Shown here in pieces: positions 26,699 to 34,751 of a stretch of 64,000 nucleotides of DNA. Source of the stretch: Flammeovirga pacifica (lineage in GTDB: Bacteria > Bacteroidota > Bacteroidia > Cytophagales > Flammeovirgaceae); contig NZ_JRYR02000002.1 of assembly GCF_000807855.2 (NCBI RefSeq), positions 511,756 through 575,755 on the forward strand. The letters run 5' to 3'. The notes beneath the pieces are model-generated. The model had not been told where the DNA came from, ran no database searches, and saw nothing but the letters and a program-made list of their open reading frames with translations. The first letter of the stretch is position 1; every line of letters begins with the position of its first letter. A program made the position numbers and the translations under genes.

Positions 26699-27115
26699 CT
26701 AATTTAAATAATCGAATTTGGATAGATAGTTTAGTTTTTCTTTCCCTAATTTATTCCAAAACTGATAATGCTTAGGAGATAAATCATTAAATCTTAAGTA
26801 ATACCCTTGAGCGTGTATACTTAAATACTCTGTTTGATACAGTGCCAATTGATAATAAGGAATGAGCCATTGAAACGTTTTTACTTTTATCTTGATATCA
26901 ATAATAACCCCTTGGCTTCTAAATTGAATTTTAGCATAATCCATTTTTGATCTTATTTCGGCATCAAATCCTATGGGCAAATTGCTTGATAATATATAAA
27001 ATGCATCAGATTTGATGGAAGAAAATATCGTCTTTATAAATGGAAGAGATGGACCAACTAATTTGTCTTTGACCTTACTAGAAAAGTCTTGGCCATGTGT
27101 AGTTTCTATAAGCAT
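26699..27115 (-). CDS. Hypothetical cytosolic protein
   Basis: I do not recognise this family. The chosen start ATG at 27113-27115 gives MLIETTHGQDF and 138 aa. The frame stays open up to a GTG at 27179-27181, but that codon lies inside a hairpin that seems to end the upstream transcript. There is no signal peptide. The middle is beta-strand-like with alternating hydrophobics (VIIDIKIKVKTF), and the rest is rich in Tyr, Trp and Lys. It lies downstream of the bicarbonate permease on the same strand, ending about 15 bases from the efflux terminator. Function unknown; the gene call is moderate. Confidence 0.55.
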   Translation of the reverse strand: MLIETTHGQDFSSKVKDKLVGPSLPFIKTIFSSIKSDAFYILSSNLPIGFDAEIRSKMDYAKIQFRSQGVIIDIKIKVKTFQWLIPYYQLALYQTEYLSIHAQGYYLRFNDLSPKHYQFWNKLGKEKLNYLSKFDYLN

Positions 27116-27168
27116 ATTCCTAATATTGATATACAATAGAAACGATGGTACATTAGTTTTGTTTAAAG

Positions 27169-27197
27169 AAATGAACCCCACTTAGTGAGGTTCATTT
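27169..27197 (-). terminator. Hairpin downstream of the SbtA-like gene
   Basis: AAATGAACC (27169-27177) pairs with GGTTCATTT (27189-27197), extended by three inner pairs. It lies 13 bases beyond the permease stop on the minus strand. There is no long T run, so it may be a partial terminator. Confidence 0.55.
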
Positions 27198-27209
27198 GAG
27201 AACGGTAGC

Positions 27210-28172
27210 TTACAAGCCAACAATTATTTGATAATAGATGGGCATTCCAATTGTAATATTAAATGGAAAGGTGACGGCTAGAGCCATAGGGATGTATAAT
27301 CCAGGATTGGCTTGAGGTGCAGCTATTTTCATGGCTGCCGGCACAGCTATATAAGACGCTCCTGCAGAAAGAATTGAGATAAGTAGTCTGTCACCAACAT
27401 TGTCTGTGATCAATCCACTTATGATGGCCACTGCTATTCCATTTATTAATGGGACGACTACCCCAAATGCAAATGGAAAGATGCCATTTTTACAAAAAGC
27501 TGATAGTTTCTTACCACTACTAATACCCATGTCTAGAAGAAAGATTACTAGAAATCCTTTAAAAAGATCTGTTGTAAAGGGGGCGATACCTTTCGCCTGA
27601 TCATCATTCACTATAAACCCGATGATTAAACTCCCGACAAGTAACAGTACACTGCCATTAGTAAGTGAATGCTTTACTACTTCTAAAGTGTTTATTTTAT
27701 TACTCCTTGTTTTAGAATACATAGACATTAAAAACACACCAACTATGATCGCAGGCGCTTCCATCATTGCCATAATTGCAATCATATGTCCACCAAAACT
27801 GATGTTGTTAAGTTCTAAAAATGAGACACAAGTGATGAATGTTACGGCACTGATAGAGCCATAGGCTGAAGCAATTGCCCCAGCATTTTCTATTCCTAAT
27901 TTCTTTTTTATTAGAAAGAAACTATAGATAGGGATGATGACAGCGATGATAATCCCTAGAAAAACCATAGTTAATATATCAATAGAAAAAGGACTGTGAG
28001 ATAATTCCTGACCACCTTTAAAGCCAATGGCAAACAAGAGGTACATTGAAATAAATTTGGAAGAACTTTCAGGAATAACTAAATCACTTTTTAGTTGAAC
28101 TGCAACTATGCCTAATAAGAAAAACAAAAGGGCAGGGTTGGTAATATTGTTTAGAAAAAGATCTAAATTCAT
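27210..28172 (-). CDS. sbtA: SbtA-like sodium-dependent bicarbonate permease
   Basis: SbtA proteins import bicarbonate with sodium across the inner membrane. The 320-aa sequence has about ten hydrophobic helices and family-like segments: NPALLFFLLGIVAVQLKSDLV at the start, SMYLLFAIGFKGGQEL, AIASAYGSISAVTFITC, MMEAPAIIVGVFLM, LLDMGISSGKKL, and ILSAGASYIAVPAAMKIAAPQANPGLYIPMALAVTFPFNI near the end. A small gene lies 73 bases upstream and a divergent LysR regulator beyond it, a layout like CO2-responsive regulation in autotrophs. In this heterotroph the role would be bicarbonate supply for carboxylases, an inference. Confidence 0.85.
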   Translation of the reverse strand: MNLDLFLNNITNPALLFFLLGIVAVQLKSDLVIPESSSKFISMYLLFAIGFKGGQELSHSPFSIDILTMVFLGIIIAVIIPIYSFFLIKKKLGIENAGAIASAYGSISAVTFITCVSFLELNNISFGGHMIAIMAMMEAPAIIVGVFLMSMYSKTRSNKINTLEVVKHSLTNGSVLLLVGSLIIGFIVNDDQAKGIAPFTTDLFKGFLVIFLLDMGISSGKKLSAFCKNGIFPFAFGVVVPLINGIAVAIISGLITDNVGDRLLISILSAGASYIAVPAAMKIAAPQANPGLYIPMALAVTFPFNITIGMPIYYQIIVGL

Positions 28173-28245
28173 TATTTTGTTGTTTAGTGTGGGCTGTATT
28201 TATCTACAGCCCATGAAAATTTCGCACACGATTGGAGAGATAAGG

Positions 28246-28533
28246 TTACACCTTATTGAATTCTTTTTTTACTATACTGATACTACAATCTATATCAAAA
28301 ATGGCATCGCTATCTTGATATTCATTTATGATTTCGGTAAGTTTTTTACGTTCTTCTTTTAATTCCCCAACCCTTTTCTGTAAAATCTGACTACCTAGAT
28401 TTTGTTTAAGAAAACGTTCGAATATTTTCTTATTTAGAAATTGGATCTTGTGGTCAACAATAGAAATCAATAGTTCTTTTGATTCATCTACGTTGTATAC
28501 ATTATCAATTAATGTTAGACTTAACTTATTCAT
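28246..28533 (-). CDS. Small hypothetical protein upstream of SbtA-like permease
   Basis: A 95-aa soluble protein with no signal peptide. The middle (NKKIFERFLKQNLGSQILQKRVGELKEERKKLTEIINEY) looks like a long helix or coiled coil, with a short C-terminal strand (DIDCSISIVKK). It does not look like the PII-related SbtB of cyanobacteria. Its position, same strand and 73 bases before the permease, suggests co-transcription and possibly a regulatory or sensing partner. Function unknown. Confidence 0.65.
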   Translation of the reverse strand: MNKLSLTLIDNVYNVDESKELLISIVDHKIQFLNKKIFERFLKQNLGSQILQKRVGELKEERKKLTEIINEYQDSDAIFDIDCSISIVKKEFNKV

Positions 28534-28661
28534 AATAACTAATTTTTATTGAGTGAATGAAATAAGAAAAATCTGCTAGCTTTTTTTTCTTGCTACAAAG
28601 TAAAATATTTTATTTCATATATTTTTATTTATATATTTAATGATTAACATAAAAAATATTT

Positions 28662-29552
28662 ATGAATTTTACTTTACATCAATTACAAGTTTTCTTAGAG
28701 GTAGTTAAACAGGAAAGCATTACAAAAGCAGCTGAAAATATGCATATGACTCAGCCAGCTACATCCATTCAATTAAAGAATTTTCAACAGCAATTTGATT
28801 ATCAATTAACTGAAGTAATTGGAAGAAAACTGTACATCACCGATTTTGGGAAGAGTATTGCCAAAATTGCAAATGATATTGTAATAGAATCGGAAAAATT
28901 GAAATATAAGACGAAAGAATTTGGTGCTGAAATAGCTGGTAAATTAAAGATGAGTAGCGTTTCCACTGGTAAATATTTAATTCCCTATTTCTTAAAAGGT
29001 TTTTTAGATCAGTATTCTTCCGTTGAATTAGAGCTAGATGTAACCAATAAATCTCTTGTTGTTCAAAGTTTAAAAAATAATGAAATTGATTTTGCTTTAG
29101 TATCTGTTAGTCCATCAGATTTACAATTAGAAGAAGAAATTCTAATGGAGAATAAATTGTATTTAGTGGGGAATCAACCTAGTTTAAATGATAATAGACA
29201 CTATATATATAGGGAAAAAGGAAGTGCCACCCGTGCTGCAATGGATCATTATTTATCTTCTAAAAAGGTACAAAAGAAAATGGAACTAACTTCTAATGAA
29301 GCTGTTAAACAAGCCTTGATTGCCGGTTTAGGGTATTCTATTATTCCTTTGATTGGTATCAGAAATGAAATTAAACATAAAGAATTACATATCATACCAC
29401 AAGAGGGGTTACCAATAACAACCAATTGGCGATTGGTTTGGTTAAAGCAGAAGAAATTCTCACCTACAGCAGAAGCTTTTTTGAATTATATCAAGAATAA
29501 TAAAAGACAGATTATTGATGAAAACTTCTATTGGATCAAGGAAATCATTTAA
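28662..29552 (+). CDS. LysR-family regulator, divergent from SbtA-like operon
   Basis: LysR proteins bind DNA with an N-terminal winged helix and a small effector with a C-terminal domain. Residues 1-60 carry the HTH (FTLHQLQVFLEVVKQESITKAAENMHMTQPATSIQLKNF), and residues about 90-290 the substrate-binding domain (GKLKMSSVSTGKYLIPYFL, LKNNEIDFALVS, VKQALIAGLGYSIIPLIG). The length of 296 aa is standard. The divergent position to the small gene and sbtA suggests it controls them, as CbbR/CmpR-type regulators do for carbon-uptake genes. An AT-only near-palindrome (ATATATTTTTATTTATATAT, 28618-28637) lies just before the start and could be a T-N11-A site. Confidence 0.9.
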   Translation: MNFTLHQLQVFLEVVKQESITKAAENMHMTQPATSIQLKNFQQQFDYQLTEVIGRKLYITDFGKSIAKIANDIVIESEKLKYKTKEFGAEIAGKLKMSSVSTGKYLIPYFLKGFLDQYSSVELELDVTNKSLVVQSLKNNEIDFALVSVSPSDLQLEEEILMENKLYLVGNQPSLNDNRHYIYREKGSATRAAMDHYLSSKKVQKKMELTSNEAVKQALIAGLGYSIIPLIGIRNEIKHKELHIIPQEGLPITTNWRLVWLKQKKFSPTAEAFLNYIKNNKRQIIDENFYWIKEII

Positions 29553-29784
29553 TTGAGTCATTAAAAAAGACAAGATAAAATGTTATAATTTAGACTTTAA
29601 GAAGAGGTTTTAGGATTATTATTTCATTTACTATCAATTTATTACATCAAATTTTGATTTCTTGGTATTTAGTTGGAATCAATTTTGTAACATAGCTAAC
29701 TGTACTGCGTCATTACTAACAAGAACTTGCGACATATTAAAGTAATGACTTAATTATTTAATTCATCAATTAACACTTACTAAA

Positions 29785-30153
29785 ATGAAAAATTTAAACT
29801 ACTACATAGGAATTCTTTTTCTATTCTTTTCGGTTTCATTTTTAAATGCATCGAATATCCCTGAAAAAGGAAATCCTGAAAAAACATCCGAAGTTGAAGA
29901 TTTTAATTACAAGAATGGCATGCTTCAATGGGAAACCTATTCTGGGGTAGATGTTCAGTATTTTCTTATTGAATCGTCTAGTAATTCGAACTCTTGGAAA
30001 TTAGTGAACGAAGTAAATGCACATCAAAAAACGAGATACAAACAACGTTATTCGTATGATGTGAAAAAGCCTAAAAAGTATTATAGACTATCTGTAATCA
30101 ATACTAAAGGAGAGATTAAACCTATTGGTGTATTGATGACAACTACTGAGTAG
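29785..30153 (+). CDS. Small secreted protein, FnIII-like
   Basis: A 122-aa protein with a signal peptide (ILFLFFSVSFLNA) that would leave about 98 residues. The mature part (MLQWETYSGVDVQYFLIESSS, SWKLVNEV, KYYRLSVINTKGE) reads as one fibronectin type III-like beta sandwich, as in many Bacteroidota surface or secreted proteins. It is the first of three small secreted genes in a row, 50 bases before the second. Function unknown. Confidence 0.7.
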   Translation: MKNLNYYIGILFLFFSVSFLNASNIPEKGNPEKTSEVEDFNYKNGMLQWETYSGVDVQYFLIESSSNSNSWKLVNEVNAHQKTRYKQRYSYDVKKPKKYYRLSVINTKGEIKPIGVLMTTTE

Positions 30154-30203
30154 GTATTAGTCGTAATTTTTGTTCCCCACAAAATTCCAACTAACAGATT
30201 AAA

Positions 30204-30641
30204 ATGAAACGATCATTAATTTTTTTACTTGTATTACTCTCAACTTCATTATATGCTCAAATAAATTTAAAAGGGTATGTAATAGGTAAATCATTAGAGT
30301 CTAATAAGCATGCGTCTTCTAAAATTTCGTTTGGAGGACAGTATGGAAATTTAGTTACATCAAGAAATAACAACGACATCATTTACGGACTTACATTTAA
30401 TCCTGAAAAAGGTGGTAGTCAGAAATTGTTAACGAAAACCGAGGTGACTAAATTCATTCAATCTTTAAATCATTATTTTAAAGTGAAGATGAAACATGAG
30501 GCAAACGGCAAAGATGGTGTTTTTAATGGTGTAGCAAATGGCTGTATATTTATTGTGAATTACACTCATAAGCAATTCCCAACGGGTCTACACTATTATA
30601 TAGAAATGTTGATTTATAACCCCAAATTAGGGGCAATGTAA
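30204..30641 (+). CDS. Small secreted protein of unknown function
   Basis: A 145-aa protein with a clear signal peptide (RSLIFLLVLLSTSLYAQ) and a mature part of about 127 residues rich in Lys, Gly and aromatic residues, with no motif I recognise. A segment with alternating hydrophobics (GCIFIVNYTHKQFPTGLHYYIEMLIY) suggests beta strands. It is followed five bases later by a terminator, so it probably ends a two-gene unit with the FnIII-like gene. Confidence 0.7.
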   Translation: MKRSLIFLLVLLSTSLYAQINLKGYVIGKSLESNKHASSKISFGGQYGNLVTSRNNNDIIYGLTFNPEKGGSQKLLTKTEVTKFIQSLNHYFKVKMKHEANGKDGVFNGVANGCIFIVNYTHKQFPTGLHYYIEMLIYNPKLGAM

Positions 30642-30645
30642 AAAG

Positions 30646-30675
30646 AAAGCATCCTGTTTAAGGATGCTTTTTTAT
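30646..30675 (+). terminator. Terminator after small secreted gene pair
   Basis: A perfect 10-bp stem (AAAGCATCCT at 30646-30655 with AGGATGCTTT at 30661-30670) and a 5-base loop are followed by TTTTA. Confidence 0.92.
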
Positions 30676-30836
30676 TTTAATGTTGATACTTAAATCTTCA
30701 AAATTTAAAAAATTAAAAGATATTTATACATAGAATTGATAAAAAAGGGAGTATTACTATGATGATCATCAATGTATTCTCATTTTTGGATAATTAAATT
30801 GAACATCATTTTTTATTGACTGTTAAATAACTATTT

Positions 30837-31232
30837 ATGAAAACTAATTTGACAAGAAAATTACTGATAACATTAATTACGACTCTCTCTGTTTTGTCTT
30901 TAAATGCACAAAGTAGAAATTCTTGGTATTCTAAAGACTTAGCTGTAAACTTTACAAGAGTAACAGATCAGTTGTATTGGTCGAACTCTATGATTGATTC
31001 GGGTATCAAATATCATTTCGAAGTAAATTTCTCTAAAAATTTCCCGAGATATACTTTAGTCACCGAACCACATCACGATGAAGCTTCCGTAAGTAAAGTG
31101 ATTAAACATCACTTAAATAATAATGGAACAGTGAAACAATACCTTGTAGAGGAAAAGCATTCCGTAGTTAAGGATAAGTATTATGTTTATTTCTTGGTAA
31201 AGCCTAAGCCTAAGAAAGAGGTAATACAATAA
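30837..31232 (+). CDS. Small secreted protein of unknown function
   Basis: A 131-aa protein with a signal peptide (LLITLITTLSVLSLNAQ). The mature part (VNFTRVTDQLYWSNSMIDSG, HFEVNFSKNFPRYTLVTEPH, DKYYVYFLVKPKPKKEV) is basic and beta-rich, with no known motif. The C-terminal PKPKK tail is Lys/Pro-rich. It shows a general resemblance to the protein at 30204 in size, charge and layout, but I could not align them convincingly. Confidence 0.68.
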   Translation: MKTNLTRKLLITLITTLSVLSLNAQSRNSWYSKDLAVNFTRVTDQLYWSNSMIDSGIKYHFEVNFSKNFPRYTLVTEPHHDEASVSKVIKHHLNNNGTVKQYLVEEKHSVVKDKYYVYFLVKPKPKKEVIQ

Positions 31233-31269
31233 AGTAATTATAAAGACTTCGGCTTTAATTTATAGAGGA

Positions 31270-31307
31270 TGAAAAAAACACCCTAATTATATAATAATTA
31301 GGGTGTT
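31270..31307 (-). terminator. Terminator of the peroxiredoxin-like gene
   Basis: A perfect 14-bp inverted repeat (31277-31290 with 31294-31307) and a 3-base loop. On the minus strand it is followed by eight T residues, so it ends the minus-strand transcript; on the plus strand there is no T run, although it may also block plus-strand readthrough. Confidence 0.88.
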
Positions 31308-31412
31308 CCAGGAATTTCTCATTACTAATTTATTACTACTACTAAATCTTTATATCTTCATTAGTATATGGGTAAATAGTAATAGAAACCCCTTATTTAT
31401 TTTAATTTTTTT

Positions 31413-32048
31413 TTAAATACTTTCTAAAACGCCTAAAGTTTCCTTTACGCTCATTCTTACCTTGTAATTTGGATCATAGTGTCTTTTGATTATTGTTCCG
31501 TCCTGATTAATAATATATGTAGCAGGGATAGGAAGTGTAGCTCTTTTGATAGCATTGATCTTTGTTAGATCTCTTTCATATTTCTTAAGCATCGTTTGAT
31601 AGCCTTCGTTTACATCAAAAGTGACTTTGTAGCCATTCATAATCTTCAGTTGACTATCTTCAATAATATCAAAAGTAAATCCTTTCTTCTTGACTAATTC
31701 AAGGTTGTTTTCTGCTAATTCAGGAGTCACAGCAATAAAAGTTGCTCCAGCAGCTTCTATCATAGACAAAGAGTCTCTTACATTCATTAAGTGTTTTGTA
31801 CAATATGGGCACCAACTCCCTCTGTAAAAATTCAAGACAACAGGACCTTTCTTAAGTGCCTTTTTTAAATCAAATTGTTGAGAATTTTGATCTTTTGCTT
31901 TAAACGTATACGCTTTTTCTCCTTCTTTAAGACCTTCCTGTAAAGTATTTACAGTAATGCCATATTTCTCCAGGATTTCTTTTTCCTGACCAAAAATACT
32001 AGAAGATGAGAGGAATAAGATCAAAATGATCGTTGATAAGTTTTTCAT
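31413..32048 (-). CDS. Secreted AhpC/TSA-family peroxiredoxin-like protein
   Basis: Thioredoxin-fold proteins of the AhpC/TSA group reduce peroxides or act as thiol oxidoreductases. A signal peptide (TIILILFLSSSSIFGQ) places it in the periplasm. The active site is VVLNFYRGSWCPYC with Cys80 and Cys83, the CPYC form seen in the peroxiredoxin-like AhpC-TSA_2 group; FIAVTPE and LPIPATYIINQDGTIIKRHYDPNY complete the fold. The length of 211 aa is normal. A palindrome TTGAC-N6-GTCAA lies 26-41 bases before the ATG and looks like a repressor operator. Confidence 0.85.
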   Translation of the reverse strand: MKNLSTIILILFLSSSSIFGQEKEILEKYGITVNTLQEGLKEGEKAYTFKAKDQNSQQFDLKKALKKGPVVLNFYRGSWCPYCTKHLMNVRDSLSMIEAAGATFIAVTPELAENNLELVKKKGFTFDIIEDSQLKIMNGYKVTFDVNEGYQTMLKKYERDLTKINAIKRATLPIPATYIINQDGTIIKRHYDPNYKVRMSVKETLGVLESI

Positions 32049-32073
32049 GTTTGAGTTTAAAAATTAGTTATAA

Positions 32074-32089
32074 TTGACTGATTGGTCAA
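32074..32089 (-). promoter_or_regulatory. TetR-type operator-like palindrome
   Basis: TTGAC-TGATTG-GTCAA is a perfect 5-bp-arm palindrome containing TGACTGATTGGTCA, the form often bound by TetR-family repressors. It sits in the leader of the peroxiredoxin-like gene. No TetR gene is in the window, so the regulator would act from elsewhere. Confidence 0.45.
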
Positions 32090-32302
32090 ATATAGAATAA
32101 ATTTTTTATTATTCTCTCATTCCTATCAAAATATTTTTTTTAATAGAAAAATAGGCTTTAGATATTCGTATTGGCTGTTTTTCTTTTTATTCTATTTCAA
32201 GCTATATTTATTAACAAATTCTATCAATATTTTTTATTAAATTTATATACAATCGATGAAATATATATAAGAGAATTACTATTGAGTGTTCTCAAATTAT
32301 TT

Positions 32303-32358
32303 ACCGTTAACTTTGTGATAATAAGTCAATTATATCTTAAGGTTAACGGTTTTTCTTT
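32303..32358 (+). other. Long-loop inverted repeat with T tail
   Basis: ACCGTTAAC (32303-32311) pairs perfectly with GTTAACGGT (32342-32350) across 30 bases and is followed by TTTTCTTT. It could be the 3' end of a small RNA or a terminator with no assigned gene. Nothing upstream on the plus strand is coding. Confidence 0.35.
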
Positions 32359-32411
32359 ATGTGAATAATTACCTAAACACTATTTTAATACGATTAAATT
32401 CATTTAGTTTA

Positions 32412-33275
32412 TTAGGTGATTCGATTACTTTCTTTCTCTAATTTACGGTAGATAGAGGGGCTTTTTTTATAATAGGAATGGAATGATTTTGAAAAATAAC
32501 TGATATCATTAAATCCACAATCATAAGCAATTTCTGTTATCCTTAAATCTGTCTCTATTAATAATGTATGGGCTTTTTCTAACCTCTTTTGATTAATATA
32601 TTTCTTTGGACTTACTTTATAAACCTGCTGAAATTTTCTTTTAAACGTAGATAAACTTAAACCCGCAATATTGGCAAAATCTTGAACACTAATGTCTTCA
32701 AATAGGTGAGTAGCTACCATTTTTTTAAAATCTAAGGTAATAGGGTTAAATAAATTACAAAACATATTACTAAGGTTTTTTGAAAAATGAGAATTAACCA
32801 ATAATAGTAGAAGTTCCTTTATTTTTAACTGAATAAGTTCATCCGTGACCATTGATGGATGATCAAAATAAAAGTTTAAACTGGCCGTATAGTTTTGGAT
32901 CATTGGTGAGAGCTTTAACCGTTCTGCAGTCACATGCGAATTGCCTTTATTTTCAGTTAAGAAGGTAGGTAAATGATTATCGTAAATTTTCTTTAAGATA
33001 TCTGGATAAATATGAACTAGGATAGCTTCGTTATGACTCGCGTCTTTATTTCCCTTCCAAAAGTTAGTATATGCACCACATTTCATAAATAAGCTATCCG
33101 AACTTTTAGCTGAGATTTTTTCTTGTGGTATAAATAATTCAGATTCCCCATTTAGGATATGAAGGAAGCAAGCTTCATTATCCATTCTTGTACTTACTTT
33201 AAAAGGAGGTAAAAATTTCACTTTTTCGATGATAACTTTACCATCAAGGTCAAAAAAATCTCTATTGATAATCAT
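32412..33275 (-). CDS. AraC-family transcriptional regulator
   Basis: The C-terminal third (about residues 185-280) is a double helix-turn-helix of AraC type: ISVQDFANIAGLSLSTFKRKFQQVYKVSPKKYINQKRLEKAHTLL, then RITEIAYDCGFNDISYFSKSFHSYYKKSPSIYRK. The N-terminal 170 residues look like an ExsA-like cupin-type sensing domain (CFLHILNGESELFIP). The length of 287 aa is normal. It lies 159 bases downstream of a PepSY/TonB-receptor pair on the same strand, so it may control iron uptake, an inference from position only. Confidence 0.88.
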   Translation of the reverse strand: MIINRDFFDLDGKVIIEKVKFLPPFKVSTRMDNEACFLHILNGESELFIPQEKISAKSSDSLFMKCGAYTNFWKGNKDASHNEAILVHIYPDILKKIYDNHLPTFLTENKGNSHVTAERLKLSPMIQNYTASLNFYFDHPSMVTDELIQLKIKELLLLLVNSHFSKNLSNMFCNLFNPITLDFKKMVATHLFEDISVQDFANIAGLSLSTFKRKFQQVYKVSPKKYINQKRLEKAHTLLIETDLRITEIAYDCGFNDISYFSKSFHSYYKKSPSIYRKLEKESNRIT

Positions 33276-33434
33276 ATTGTTGCAAATTTTATGAAAGAGT
33301 ATAGAAGGCTTCGGATAGGTACTTTTAGACTTCTTTATTATTGTACTTAATACTATGCAAATATGATTTGTTTACTACTTAATCTTTAGGTGATTCAGCT
33401 CAATAATTTGGTGAAAACGTTCATGTCAATTTTA

Positions 33435-34748
33435 TCAACTCTTTTTTGTTTCTGGATACCATTTCTTAACCATTAGTAGACCACGGTAACTGATATATAG
33501 AATGAATAAGCCATAAAATAAGGGAGTTGTGTAATAGGTAGTGGGGTAAGTTGCACCATAAGTAACACTACTATAACCGATAATAATAAACCATAAACTT
33601 GATAAGGTAACAAACCCCCAAAGTAAATTCGATGTTGTCAACAAAGGGTAGCTCTTGATTCTTTTCTTTTCTGTTCTTTTATAGTAAATAAAAAAGCCAC
33701 TGATACTTAAAAAACCAGCAATTAAACCCATTAAACAATAAATTATTTTGAGTAGTATTCCTCCGAAATCACCAAAATGTAATGCTTCTTGCATATAATA
33801 TAGATGACCAGACGGACCACTTTCTCTAATATCTAATTTTGAGATGAATTGATAATTATCTTTATCAACAACTACAAAATTGGTATGTCTTTCATATACA
33901 GTATTTGGTATATCACCAAAGATTCTCACAATATTACTTCCATCTTTTGAAGGGATAAGCATAGCAGGAATCATATCAGGAAAAAAGCTTTTTGAGGCTT
34001 GAAGAACCTTATCGAAATCCACTACTTTATTTTGATCTACTTTTTTATCAAGTGGAAATGATGAAGCGATAAACTTCCCTGGTCGATGACCTAACAGTGG
34101 TTGTTCTAATTTTGGTTGAAAACCTAACCAAGTTCCGGTGATAGCAATTATCAATTGAAGAACGATGGTAAATAGGCCAATAAACTTATGTAAATCGGCA
34201 TATTTTAAACGCTTATTTTTAGTTCTAACCTCACCAAATTTTTGTTTTTTAGTAAAGTCAAAATAAAGAAAACAACTCATAACTAAGGAGATAGTTAGAA
34301 GTAATCCAAAGAAACCAACCCATTGTCTACCATAGAGTCCTTCAAAGAGACGTACATGTATATTTCTTATAAAGAAGCTGAAAGACTTATACATATTTCG
34401 TTCTCCTAACACCTCATTCGTGTAGGGATTGATATATACCTCTTGCGTAATTTTAGCCGCAGAAACAGGATCATCTAAATAGATTGTGACTTTTAATGAT
34501 TCGTCCTTTTCTTTTGGGACATCAATTCGGTAGCCATTATTATCAGAATAGAGGTTTAACGCATTCTCTATTCCTTTATTTATATCTTGATGTTGTACTT
34601 CAGGCTTAACTTTAAAAAGATGAGGGTTTAAAAATTCATCAATTTCAAATTTAAAAACTGCCAATGCTCCTGTTACACTGATAATCCCAATAAAGAGACC
34701 TGCGTACAGGCCTATCCAACTATGAAAAGCCCAAAGTTTCTTTTTCAT
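33435..34748 (-). CDS. PepSY-associated membrane protein (probable ferric-siderophore reductase type)
   Basis: PepSY-TM proteins sit in the inner membrane beside siderophore receptors and are thought to reduce or process the imported ferric siderophore. Membrane helices are visible at about residues 12-32 (IGLYAGLFIGIISVTGALAV), 140-165, 190-210 (FIGLFTIVLQLIIAITGTWL), 335-355 and two near the C terminus. The motifs WAFHSWIGLYAG and KYADLHKFIGLF carry conserved His. The length of 437 aa is typical. It starts three bases after the stop of the TonB receptor, so the two are co-transcribed. Confidence 0.85.
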   Translation of the reverse strand: MKKKLWAFHSWIGLYAGLFIGIISVTGALAVFKFEIDEFLNPHLFKVKPEVQHQDINKGIENALNLYSDNNGYRIDVPKEKDESLKVTIYLDDPVSAAKITQEVYINPYTNEVLGERNMYKSFSFFIRNIHVRLFEGLYGRQWVGFFGLLLTISLVMSCFLYFDFTKKQKFGEVRTKNKRLKYADLHKFIGLFTIVLQLIIAITGTWLGFQPKLEQPLLGHRPGKFIASSFPLDKKVDQNKVVDFDKVLQASKSFFPDMIPAMLIPSKDGSNIVRIFGDIPNTVYERHTNFVVVDKDNYQFISKLDIRESGPSGHLYYMQEALHFGDFGGILLKIIYCLMGLIAGFLSISGFFIYYKRTEKKRIKSYPLLTTSNLLWGFVTLSSLWFIIIGYSSVTYGATYPTTYYTTPLFYGLFILYISYRGLLMVKKWYPETKKS

Positions 34749-34751
34749 CCT

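Larger units (their letters stand above)
32049..32411. other. Intergenic region with operator-like palindrome and hairpin
   Basis: The 363 bases hold a palindrome next to the peroxiredoxin gene (32074-32089) and an inverted repeat with a 30-base loop and T tail (32303-32358). A TTG-started frame at 32171-32368 is very hydrophobic and AT-biased and I do not call it. Confidence 0.5.

Noticed and set aside
26593-26775. 60-codon frame after the outer-membrane channel gene
   Set aside because: It runs through the 22-bp terminator hairpin, and its codons are not gene-like.
27113-27181. GTG at 27179-27181 as start of the hypothetical gene
   Set aside because: It lies inside a hairpin that follows the permease gene. 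The ATG at 27113-27115 gives a cleaner start.
28246-28533. The 95-aa gene as SbtB
   Set aside because: It lacks the PII-like ferredoxin fold signature and C-terminal CGPxGC-type motif of SbtB; helical content dominates.
32171-32368. 65-codon TTG-started hydrophobic frame
   Set aside because: Very AT-rich sequence with hydrophobic codons by composition, no leader, and it contains one arm of an inverted repeat and ends in the other.
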